Shown here: one piece after another, positions 1 through 5,625 of the stretch
Position numbering within the stretch: the stretch's first letter is position 1
How the letters are laid out: every line of letters starts with the position of its first letter
Assembly: GCA_002470695.1 (NCBI GenBank)
Contig: DKNM01000144.1
Location: 24,025-31,520 of the forward strand
Length of the DNA stretch: 7,496 nt
Origin: Candidatus Neomicrothrix sp. UBA7388
GTDB lineage: Bacteria; Actinomycetota; Acidimicrobiia; Acidimicrobiales; Poriferisodalaceae
Direction: 5' to 3'
Program-made: the position numbers and the translations under genes
Notes under the pieces: generated by a model
The model's database searches: none
What the model was told of the DNA's origin: nothing
Seen by the model: the letters and a program-made list of their open reading frames with translations, nothing else

Positions 1-506
1 TAGCTTGCTGCTTCACCTCTTCTCTCAGCAGGAGCTAAATCGGTGGTCAAAGTAACTGTCCCTACAAAAAATGCCCCCTGCACTGCTCCCATAATGAAAC
101 GGGCTACCAGCAAAGCAAGATAGCTATCAGCGAGAGCGTGGGCCGCTAGAACTAATGCAGTTATCGAGGACCCACCGGCTATCAACAGGCGGCGGCCTCG
201 CCGATCCCCGATCCGCCCAATCCAAGGGCGAGCCAGAACCGCTGAAATCGAAAAGACTCCCAGCGCCATGCCAATTTCAAGGTCTCCACCCTCAAGGTCT
301 GTGGCCACGAAGCGAGCCACTGTCGGGATAACGGACGAAAAGCCAAGTGCAGAAAAGAGCGCTGAAACGCACAAAATTCCGAAATGCGGAGTGAGTAAGC
401 GCTCAGCTCCCGAGGGTCTGTCGAATTGCTTCCCTTCAGATCCTCTAAGAACTTCGAATACCGATGGACGGCGGCTCTCTGGTATCAACGCTGATTCACA
501 AATCAA
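1..506 (-). CDS. MFS transporter, N-terminal part (cut by window end)
   Basis: This is the N-terminal 168 residues of a major facilitator superfamily permease in the inner membrane; the rest lies beyond the left edge. Counting from TTG at 506, the order is a hydrophilic lead (1-38), a first hydrophobic helix (about 43-68), a second (about 78-95), the diagnostic motif A loop GRIGDRRGRR (97-106), then two more hydrophobic helices (about 107-128 and 130-155) ending in DLAPAERRGEA. The substrate cannot be told; drug or small-molecule efflux and substrate uptake are both possible. The gene directly follows the upstream VOC gene's TAG stop in the same frame, so co-transcription is very likely. The start is uncertain: TTG at 506-504 or TTG at 488-486. 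The only in-frame ATG (269-267) lies in helix 2 and would delete helix 1. No Shine-Dalgarno is visible. Family confidence is high; start and substrate confidence are low. Confidence 0.9.
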   Translation of the reverse strand, partial: MICESALIPESRRPSVFEVLRGSEGKQFDRPSGAERLLTPHFGILCVSALFSALGFSSVIPTVARFVATDLEGGDLEIGMALGVFSISAVLARPWIGRIGDRRGRRLLIAGGSSITALVLAAHALADSYLALLVARFIMGAVQGAFFVGTVTLTTDLAPAERRGEAAS

Positions 507-1190
507 CTATTGATTGTTGACTGGAGGGGTTGTCTCACTAAATTTTTCCCAGACCACGTCATCAGGCACAGACATTACTTTTTCCAACACACCCGGCGGG
601 TAATGCATGTGAGGTTTATTTTCATCGAATGAAGGATTTGCGACGGGGTCACCCTGGTTCAAAAAATCATCGGGTTCTTTTAGCGCCTGCATCTCTTCAG
701 CATTAATACCGCACAATTCCCGAACCTCAGGGTCAACCCATGCTTCAGCATCAATACCGCTACCGACGCAGACTTCGAGACTTAGCCCTTCAGGCCCAGC
801 GAAATACATGGATTGAATAAATCCGTGATCAAGAGGCCCTAAAACCTGGACTCCGTGGGAGCGAATCCGATCACGAAGTTGGAGTAACTCTTCAAAAGTA
901 TCGACATTGAAAGCTACGTGTTGCATAACCCCACGAGTAACAGGTTCACCCCCATTCCCAGCATGCGTGACGCCCCACTGAATCTCTTGAGCATTCTCCG
1001 GATGCTGCACAAACGCTATATGGGAGTTCGCTGACAACTCGGCGAAGCCGTGATAACAGCCTTCGACACCATGCATCCAATAGAGCGCCTTAGTCGGACA
1101 CCCAAGCACTTCAGCGAAGAACGTTAATTGTGATTTCATATCTCGTGTTGATATTGCTAGGTGATTAACCCCATTGGGATGCAAAGCCAT
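507..1190 (-). CDS. VOC-fold (glyoxalase/extradiol dioxygenase-like) metalloenzyme
   Basis: A 227-residue vicinal oxygen chelate protein, probably cytoplasmic. Two beta-alpha-beta-beta-beta modules are visible: about 6-65, opening with NHLAIST, and about 86-143, opening with MQHVAFN and closing with GPEGLSLEVC. The expected metal ligands are present as His10, His91 and Glu139, so a metal-dependent isomerase, lyase or dioxygenase activity is credible. The DHGFIQSMYF strand before the Glu is typical of glyoxalase/catechol 2,3-dioxygenase-like proteins. A tail of about 80 residues (145-227) lies outside the fold and is unusually long. ATG at 1190 is chosen because a -10-like TACCAT sits six bases upstream and the protein aligns from its first strand. 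An upstream TTG at 1241 would add 17 residues and place the promoter inside the gene. The MFS gene follows immediately. The reaction is unknown. Confidence 0.9.
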   Translation of the reverse strand: MALHPNGVNHLAISTRDMKSQLTFFAEVLGCPTKALYWMHGVEGCYHGFAELSANSHIAFVQHPENAQEIQWGVTHAGNGGEPVTRGVMQHVAFNVDTFEELLQLRDRIRSHGVQVLGPLDHGFIQSMYFAGPEGLSLEVCVGSGIDAEAWVDPEVRELCGINAEEMQALKEPDDFLNQGDPVANPSFDENKPHMHYPPGVLEKVMSVPDDVVWEKFSETTPPVNNQ

Positions 1191-1196
1191 GCGGTA

Positions 1197-1202
1197 ATGG
1201 TA
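1197..1202 (-). promoter_or_regulatory. -10 hexamer of leaderless promoter for the 507-1190 gene
   Basis: Read on the minus strand, TACCAT is followed by six bases (TACCGC) and then ATG, so the predicted transcript starts at or beside the start codon. A TAGCCA hexamer 17 bases upstream (1220-1225) matches four of six positions of TTGACA and could be the -35. The -10 is preceded by GGTC, forming GGTCTACC, which recurs at the 5576 promoter. Confidence 0.55.
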
Positions 1203-1313
1203 GACCGGCGGCCGATAACTGGCTATCCGGGGTCCGCACAACTAGTAAATCTAGGCATCGCGGCAAGGAAAGTACTTCGCTATAACTCCCGGCATCACAT
1301 TGACACAACACCG

Positions 1314-1319
1314 TAGGCT
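1314..1319 (+). promoter_or_regulatory. -10 hexamer of leaderless promoter for the three-gene plus-strand unit
   Basis: TAGGCT is followed by TGGCGC and then ATG at 1326, the same six-base spacing seen at the other unit heads. It is the weakest hexamer of the five. No good -35 lies at 16-19 bases; a perfect TTGACA at 1300-1305 is only eight bases away, too close to serve this hexamer. The 135-base gap 1191-1325 holds this promoter and the divergent one and no other gene. Confidence 0.45.
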
Positions 1320-1325
1320 TGGCGC

Positions 1326-2105
1326 ATGTGGATTCGATTAAGACAAATTGCGGTTGTTACCTCTGACCTACTCAAAACTTCGCTCGACGTTCAAACAGTT
1401 CTCGGAGTAGAGGCCTGCCATACCGATCCCGGAGTCGGCGTTTTTGGATTAAAGAACACGCTTTGGCCAATTGGGAACCAATTTCTCGAGTGCGTGACGC
1501 CCGTTAAGGACGACACAGCTGGCGGTCGCTATATCCAACGACGCGGCGGTGATAGCGGCTACATGGTCATCAACCAAGTAGATGACGTCGCCGCCCGAAT
1601 TACTCACGTCGAAGACATCGACGTACGCATTGCTAATCACATGGAGTACGACAAAGCTAATTTCGAAGGAATTCAGCTTCACCCAGCTGACACCGGCGGA
1701 AGCTTCTTCGAAATGGACCAGATGAAGACAGCAGACGCTGAGGATTTAGGTGGTTCGTGGTGGCCGGCGGGATCTGACTGGTCGTCTTTTTCTCGAACCG
1801 AAAGAGTGGCGGGTATTTCTGCTGCAGAGCTTCAAGCACCCGACCCTGAAAGACTCGCAGGTAGATGGGCCCAGATCGCTCAACTCGATGTAATTGTCGG
1901 GGATTCCGGGAACCCGACAATTGTGTTTGATAACGCCACGATCCGCTTCGTGGAAGCCATCGACGGTAGAGGTGAAGGCCTCGGGGGAATTGACTTGATT
2001 TGCAATGATAGAGAAGCGGTTCTCGAGGGCGCCAGGCAACGCGATTGTGTTATCAGCGACGACGAGGTCTCGTTAGGCGGCCTAAGGGTGTATCTCCGAG
2101 ATTGA
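1326..2105 (+). CDS. VOC-fold protein, probably with a degenerate metal site
   Basis: A 259-residue glyoxalase-like (VOC) protein. The first module (about 1-60) opens with LRQIAVVTSDL and closes with NQFLECVTPV. The second (about 78-135) opens with YMVINQVDDV and contains HPADTGGSFFEMDQM. A third module-like stretch (about 176-259) has RWAQ, IRFVEA and GGIDLICNDREAVLEGARQ, then a final strand. At the two positions where VOC metalloenzymes usually carry His there are Gln7 and Met80; Glu55, His119 and Glu129 remain. It may therefore bind metal differently, or act as a binding or non-catalytic partner. ATG at 1326 is supported by a -10 hexamer six bases upstream. It heads a unit with the genes at 2150 and 2704 and is divergent from another VOC gene. 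Family call is good; function is unknown. Confidence 0.85.
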   Translation: MWIRLRQIAVVTSDLLKTSLDVQTVLGVEACHTDPGVGVFGLKNTLWPIGNQFLECVTPVKDDTAGGRYIQRRGGDSGYMVINQVDDVAARITHVEDIDVRIANHMEYDKANFEGIQLHPADTGGSFFEMDQMKTADAEDLGGSWWPAGSDWSSFSRTERVAGISAAELQAPDPERLAGRWAQIAQLDVIVGDSGNPTIVFDNATIRFVEAIDGRGEGLGGIDLICNDREAVLEGARQRDCVISDDEVSLGGLRVYLRD

Positions 2106-2106
2106 T

Positions 2107-2116
2107 TTAGATCTAA
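2107..2116. repeat. 10-bp perfect palindrome TTAGATCTAA
   Basis: This perfect palindrome lies just after the 1326-2105 stop, in the 44-base gap before the next gene. There is no T-run after it and it is too short for a terminator. It could be a protein site or chance. Confidence 0.3.
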
Positions 2117-2149
2117 CTTATTAGAAGCACCCAAAATGATTGAGAACCA

Positions 2150-2707
2150 ATGAGCCAGAATAAGCGAAACTTCACCCGCGCAATATACGTGTTCGACGCT
2201 GTTGTTCACCGAGTACCAAACGACAAATGGGACAGCCAATCACCATGCGACGGGTGGACCGCCAAGGACGTTCTTCGCCACCAATGCGGTGTCCTACAAG
2301 CGATGGCCGCCACGCTGCAAAGTGGAGAAACCGTCCCACCAGAGCCAATAGAGTCAGCAGACAACCCCGTTGCGGCCTGGACGCAAACCCGCGACAGCGT
2401 TTTAGCTGAATTGGATGAGCCCGGAATTTTAGATCGCGAAGGCAAGTTCTGGTTCGGTCCAATGTCAGTAGACCAATGGATCCAGGTTGTTCAATGGGAC
2501 CCAATGACACACGCTTGGGACATAGCAAGCGCCGTAGGGATTGCAGCTCACATTCCCGACGATTTGGCTTCCGTGAGCCACGAGGTGATTTCAGGGATGC
2601 GCGAGACACTCCACAAGTGGGGATTAATCTCCGACGAAGTCGCAATAGCGCAGGATGCCAGTGCATCTGACAAATTTCTGGCCCTTATTGGGCGAGACCC
2701 GCGTTGA
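2150..2707 (+). CDS. DinB/MDMPI-fold (TIGR03086-like) metal-binding protein
   Basis: A 185-residue protein of the DinB-like four-helix fold related to the N-terminal domain of mycothiol-dependent maleylpyruvate isomerase. Diagnostic parts are SPCDGWTAKDVLRH (31-44), the helix WDPMTHAWDIASAVG (116-130) and the closing ASDKFLALIGRDP (172-184), typical of actinobacterial TIGR03086-type proteins. His44, Asp117 and His121 (D-x3-H) fit the usual three metal ligands. Relatives use or are thought to use mycothiol as a thiol cofactor; that this one does is inference. Length is normal. ATG at 2150 has only a weak GAG (2142-2144) upstream and no -10 at the leaderless spacing, so it is probably read from the 1326 transcript. 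It overlaps the next gene by four bases (TTGA), suggesting translational coupling to the oxygenase. Confidence 0.85.
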   Translation: MSQNKRNFTRAIYVFDAVVHRVPNDKWDSQSPCDGWTAKDVLRHQCGVLQAMAATLQSGETVPPEPIESADNPVAAWTQTRDSVLAELDEPGILDREGKFWFGPMSVDQWIQVVQWDPMTHAWDIASAVGIAAHIPDDLASVSHEVISGMRETLHKWGLISDEVAIAQDASASDKFLALIGRDPR

Positions 2708-3753
2708 CAACACCGGCGACGGAAACGACCAATGAAAGCTTTCTAGAGCCCTCCAACGCCCAAAGCGGTAGTCAACCATTGACTGGTCTCCAAATTGAAC
2801 AGTGGCGCACTAAAGGATTTACTTTAATTGACGGCCTAATCCCACCCGACCTTCTAAATAATTTGCTTGCAGAGGCTAAGGAGCTATTCCCCGGGATTGG
2901 CTCTAAGGAAGCAGCGCAAATTACCGACTTCGGTGAAGGAATGGTATTTCCAAGCAGCAGCGTTTCTCTAAATGATTTAACCCTTCATCCGAGGCTTTTG
3001 ATGGCTTCGGCCCAATTACTCGATGTTCCTGTGACAAGTCTCAGGCTCACACAATCTGATCTTTGGGCAAAATACGGCACTGGCAATGAACACGACGCCT
3101 ATAACAACCAAGATCAGCGAATCCACATGGATTACCCAAACCACACTCTCACCCATCCCCCTAAATGGGATGAACCAGAGGCAGTGGAAATAATCGTGTA
3201 CTTGTCGGGCCAAGTGGAGGCTGGAGGCTCGACAGCCGTAGTCCCTCGGGCAGGGTCTGATGACGAAGCTTACTTACCGCCTCTTGTGCACTCGCCGGGA
3301 ATTGGCGACATCCCCTGGATTAACGACAGATCGCAGGCCGAATCCTGGTTTCTTCGAAACAAACCCGAAGTAGCGAAGCTTAGAAATAGCCTTTACCAGC
3401 GAGAAAAATACACAAAGCACAAAAAAGGCTCTGTCCTCTTCTACCGCCACGACGTTTGGCACCGGGGCACACCGCTGCACAGAGACACGGTGCGATTTGC
3501 CCAAAACTTGACTTTCCGTAAGGCCGAAGCATCCTGGATCAGTAATCTCCACCCGGGGTGGGCGTGGGCTATGTACAAGCCAGATCTACGCATGGAACGC
3601 CTCATCGCGCAGAGCACCATCGAGCAACGAGCCGTATTGGGATTCCCTCCGCCTGGCGACCCCTATTGGGATCACGAAACTGTGAGTTATGTTGAGGCTA
3701 GGTACGAGTCGCTAGGGTTCGATGGCTTCCCCTACCGCGAAGCTTTGCCTTGA
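2704..3753 (+). CDS. Phytanoyl-CoA dioxygenase (PhyH) family Fe(II)/2-oxoglutarate oxygenase
   Basis: A 349-residue cytoplasmic oxygenase of the PhyH family. These use Fe(II), O2 and 2-oxoglutarate to hydroxylate acyl-CoAs or small molecules. The iron triad is visible as His141-x-Asp143 (in RIHMDYPNH) and His253 (in DVWHRGTPL). Arg264 (in VRFAQNLTF), 11 residues later, is the expected 2-oxoglutarate carboxylate ligand. The N-terminal domain starts near LTGLQIEQWRTKGF (26-39). The first 25 residues are polar and low in complexity. The start is TTG at 2704, overlapping the previous stop as TTGA. The first in-frame ATG would be residue 80, well into the fold; TTG at 2779 is an alternative start. 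It is the last gene of the 1326 unit. Substrate is unknown; many bacterial PhyH proteins act on compounds unrelated to phytanic acid. Confidence 0.92.
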   Translation: MTTPATETTNESFLEPSNAQSGSQPLTGLQIEQWRTKGFTLIDGLIPPDLLNNLLAEAKELFPGIGSKEAAQITDFGEGMVFPSSSVSLNDLTLHPRLLMASAQLLDVPVTSLRLTQSDLWAKYGTGNEHDAYNNQDQRIHMDYPNHTLTHPPKWDEPEAVEIIVYLSGQVEAGGSTAVVPRAGSDDEAYLPPLVHSPGIGDIPWINDRSQAESWFLRNKPEVAKLRNSLYQREKYTKHKKGSVLFYRHDVWHRGTPLHRDTVRFAQNLTFRKAEASWISNLHPGWAWAMYKPDLRMERLIAQSTIEQRAVLGFPPPGDPYWDHETVSYVEARYESLGFDGFPYREALP

Positions 3754-3757
3754 ACAG

Positions 3758-3782
3758 CCAACCGGGATCTCTCAAGAGTTGG
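3758..3782 (+). terminator. Weak hairpin after the PhyH gene (possible terminator)
   Basis: CCAAC (3758-3762) pairs with GTTGG (3778-3782), and the loop holds a small CTC/GAG stem. It sits five bases after the stop of the three-gene unit. The stem is short and no T-tract follows, so any role in stopping transcription is tentative. Confidence 0.2.
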
Positions 3783-3809
3783 TAACCCGATCTCATGCAC
3801 CTTCATAGA

Positions 3810-3826
3810 GGTTCTTTCAAAGATCC
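3810..3826. promoter_or_regulatory. 17-bp dyad upstream of the MBL hydrolase promoter (possible operator)
   Basis: GGTTCTTT, one central C, then AAAGATCC: an inverted repeat with seven of eight base pairs matching. It ends just upstream of where the -35 of the 3863 promoter should lie (about 3827-3833). That position suits an activator or repressor site. No regulator gene is in the window. Confidence 0.35.
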
Positions 3827-3850
3827 CCGAAGTGTCAGGCTTAACAGCGC

Positions 3851-3856
3851 TATCTT
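3851..3856 (+). promoter_or_regulatory. -10 hexamer of leaderless promoter for the MBL hydrolase
   Basis: TATCTT, six bases (CGATTC), then ATG at 3863. It gives the MBL gene its own transcript separate from the PhyH gene, 109 bases upstream. The -35 region has no clear TTGACA match. Confidence 0.55.
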
Positions 3857-3862
3857 CGATTC

Positions 3863-4738
3863 ATGCACGATGACATTTTAAAATGGCAAATCGGGGACGT
3901 AACGATTACATCGGTTCCAGAATCCTCGGACCCCACCTCCCCTAAATTCATGTTTTCCGCCATCGACAAAGACGGAGTGCTCGAATTGCGTGAGCGCGCA
4001 CCTTGGCTCGAGCCTTTCGTGGGAGAGAAGGGACACTTACTGCAAAAGATTCACTGTTGCGTGATTGATACAGGGAAAGAACGCATTGCGGTGGACACTT
4101 GCGTCGGGAATGACAAGGAACGAGGTAATCCCTTGTGGCACGAGCAGCAAGGACCATTTCTCGAGCTACTAACTGATTCCGGCTATTCCCCTGAGTCCAT
4201 CACTCACGTAATCTGCACCCATCTACATGTCGACCACGTGGGGTGGAACACTCGACTAGTGGAAGGCCAATGGCTGCCAACATTTCCCAATGCCGAGTAC
4301 CTGTTTGTGGGCACCGAGTTCGACCATTGGTCAACCACCGAAGATCTTTTCGGCGACTCAGTATTCGAAGACTCAGTGGCACCTATCCAAGACGCCGGGT
4401 TAGCGAATCTCGTGAAAGCCGATCATACGATCGGAGAATTTGTGCGCTTCGAATCAACTCCTGGTCATACTCCTGGCCATATCAGTGTGCGAATAGAGTC
4501 GAAGGGCAAGAAAGCTGTAATCACTGGCGATATGACGCATAGTCCTATCCAAATAGCGAAACCCGAGCTGAGTTCAAGTTTCGATACCGATCCCGATTTA
4601 GCTCGTGAAACTCGTTGGGACGCGTTCGAGCGTTGGGCGGACGGCGAAACCCTAATAATAGGCACTCACTTTGGAACTCCAACCGCTGGCACAATGCACA
4701 GAGATGGCGATGCGTATCGGCTGGCTGCGAAACCTTAG
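3863..4738 (+). CDS. Metallo-beta-lactamase-fold hydrolase (lactonase/organophosphate hydrolase-like)
   Basis: A 291-residue cytoplasmic MBL-fold hydrolase; no signal peptide is visible. The full dinuclear metal site is present: THLHVDHVG gives His120, His122, Asp124 and His125; TPGHTPGH gives His206; ITGDM gives Asp223; GTHFGTPTAG gives His269. The pattern and length resemble the AHL-lactonase/methyl parathion hydrolase branch rather than true beta-lactamases, glyoxalase II or RNase Z. A likely chemistry is opening a lactone or cleaving an ester; the substrate is inferred only at that level. ATG at 3863 is fixed by the -10 hexamer six bases upstream and by the first strands beginning shortly after (LKWQIGDVTITSVPE). 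It has its own promoter and converges with the crotonase gene, with 94 bases between. Confidence 0.93.
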   Translation: MHDDILKWQIGDVTITSVPESSDPTSPKFMFSAIDKDGVLELRERAPWLEPFVGEKGHLLQKIHCCVIDTGKERIAVDTCVGNDKERGNPLWHEQQGPFLELLTDSGYSPESITHVICTHLHVDHVGWNTRLVEGQWLPTFPNAEYLFVGTEFDHWSTTEDLFGDSVFEDSVAPIQDAGLANLVKADHTIGEFVRFESTPGHTPGHISVRIESKGKKAVITGDMTHSPIQIAKPELSSSFDTDPDLARETRWDAFERWADGETLIIGTHFGTPTAGTMHRDGDAYRLAAKP

Positions 4739-4793
4739 AAGAAGCCGGAGCAGCGCGGGCACGCCGACGACTCGCTATTTAGCTAATCCAAGT

Positions 4794-4842
4794 GTTCTCT
4801 GGACTTAAGCTCGATGAGTGATTATCCGAACCTCAAGAGAAC
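4794..4842. repeat. Inverted repeat between convergent genes (possible weak bidirectional terminator)
   Basis: GTTCTCT (4794-4800) and AGAGAAC (4836-4842) are perfect 7-bp inverted copies with a 35-base loop, and the right arm lies in the last codons of the crotonase gene. TTAGCTAA (4779-4786) and CTTAAG (4804-4809) are small palindromes nearby. There is no T-tract. The 94-base convergent gap 4739-4832 holds no other feature that I can see. Confidence 0.2.
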
Positions 4843-5576
4843 CTGGGAGGATGGGGATAGTCGGAGTTGTTGTGGAGCATGTGAGCGGGTCCATCTGTTC
4901 GATTGATCGCAGCATCAGGTCCCCAGATGTGTTCCTTCTGCCACTTAAACACCTCACGATTCGCTCCGAATCGTGATAACTCCTCAGCTCGACCAACAGC
5001 CGTTTCCGTTACCTGGTCCTCATCCGCAAGTTCCTGCACAAAGCCCGTAGCAAAGGCATCCTCACCTGTCCAACGGCGAGCAAACTGCACTGTTTCGTAA
5101 AACGCGTGTTGCGGGAGCTTGTGATGAAACAGCGCTAGCTCTGGCTCCGGAATCGCCATGCCGATTTCGACCTCATTCGCGCACATCATCCCCCTGTCAC
5201 GACGCATGACCCTCTGGTCGTGGCACATCGCCCACATGAAGCCAGCTCCAAATGCGTGCCCATTCACCGCAGCCAACGTCGGCATCGGAAACGTAATCAA
5301 CCGAGAGAACAGCTTCATAGCCTCATCGCCAAAGACTTTTCGGTCCCCACCAACGTGCTCTCCAGCGCTAGTAATCCAATCTAAATCGAGTCCATTCGAA
5401 AAGAATTTAGGATCAGAGGAAGCTGTAACCAGCGCATGAGGACCAGTTGTTTTTTCAACCTCATCTAGGGCACTACCTAGTTCTCTAACCATAGTCGTCG
5501 TCCATCTATTCTCACCGTTAGTAAGAGTGATAACGCTTACATGTCCGTGCTGTTCGAGGTCTAAGTATTCGCTCAT
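4833..5576 (-). CDS. Crotonase-fold enoyl-CoA isomerase/hydratase family protein
   Basis: A 247-residue crotonase-superfamily enzyme of acyl-CoA metabolism. The oxyanion-hole segments are FFSNGLDLDW (58-67) and NGHAFGAG (105-112). The position of the first catalytic Glu of hydratases (crotonase Glu144) is Met114. The second (Glu164) is kept as Glu135 in NEVEIGMAIPEPE. That pattern, with NEVEIG resembling the NETQLG of mitochondrial delta3-delta2 enoyl-CoA isomerase, favours moving a double bond over adding water. An isomerase would help feed unsaturated acyl-CoAs into beta-oxidation, in keeping with the acyl-CoA dehydrogenase nearby. ATG at 5576 has TACCTT six bases upstream. The intervening GAAGGG abuts the ATG, too close for a normal Shine-Dalgarno. 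The gene stands alone, divergent from the phosphodiesterase-like gene. Confidence 0.9.
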   Translation of the reverse strand: MSEYLDLEQHGHVSVITLTNGENRWTTTMVRELGSALDEVEKTTGPHALVTASSDPKFFSNGLDLDWITSAGEHVGGDRKVFGDEAMKLFSRLITFPMPTLAAVNGHAFGAGFMWAMCHDQRVMRRDRGMMCANEVEIGMAIPEPELALFHHKLPQHAFYETVQFARRWTGEDAFATGFVQELADEDQVTETAVGRAEELSRFGANREVFKWQKEHIWGPDAAINRTDGPAHMLHNNSDYPHPPRFS

Positions 5577-5582
5577 CCCTTC

Positions 5583-5588
5583 AAGGTA
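5583..5588 (-). promoter_or_regulatory. -10 hexamer of leaderless promoter for the crotonase gene
   Basis: On the minus strand, TACCTT, then GAAGGG, then ATG at 5576. GGTCTA occurs twice just upstream on that strand with a 9-base period (plus-strand TAGACC at 5587-5592 and 5596-5601), the nearer copy running into the -10. Confidence 0.55.
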
Positions 5589-5613
5589 GACCGATTAGAC
5601 CTCTCGCGTCGCA

Positions 5614-5619
5614 TACCGT
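5614..5619 (+). promoter_or_regulatory. -10 hexamer of leaderless promoter for the phosphodiesterase-like gene
   Basis: TACCGT, then GAAGAT, then ATG at 5626. The divergent -10 (5583-5588) is only 31 bases away, so polymerase footprints of the two promoters must overlap. No strong -35 is seen. Confidence 0.55.
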
Positions 5620-5625
5620 GAAGAT

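Noticed and set aside
268..513. 81-residue plus-strand open frame
   Set aside because: It lies opposite the MFS frame, which has a clear motif A and helices; the plus-strand translation shows no recognisable fold and is a shadow.
1203..1213. GC-rich run CCGGCGGCCG in the divergent gap as an operator palindrome
   Set aside because: Its reverse complement differs, so it is not a true palindrome, and no second copy is seen.
1191..1241. Upstream TTG start at 1241 adding 17 residues to the minus-strand VOC gene
   Set aside because: The extension covers the -10 hexamer, has no family support, and ATG 1190 starts just before the first VOC strand.
1300..1305. Perfect TTGACA as -35 for the 1326 promoter
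   Set aside because: It is only eight bases before TAGGCT, and no -10 lies 16-19 bases downstream, so it cannot serve as a standard -35 here.
2134..2153. Five-codon mini-frame (ATG ATT GAG AAC CAA TGA) overlapping the 2150 start as ATGA
   Set aside because: It is attractive as a leader peptide, but it is too short to distinguish from chance and has no supporting signal.
2172..2666. Long minus-strand open frame (164 residues) and other frames opposite 2150-2707
   Set aside because: The plus strand encodes a full TIGR03086-like protein with metal ligands; the antisense translation is Arg-rich and without domains.
3758..3794. Strong rho-independent terminator after the PhyH gene
   Set aside because: Only short stems are present with no T-tract; listed only as a weak hairpin.
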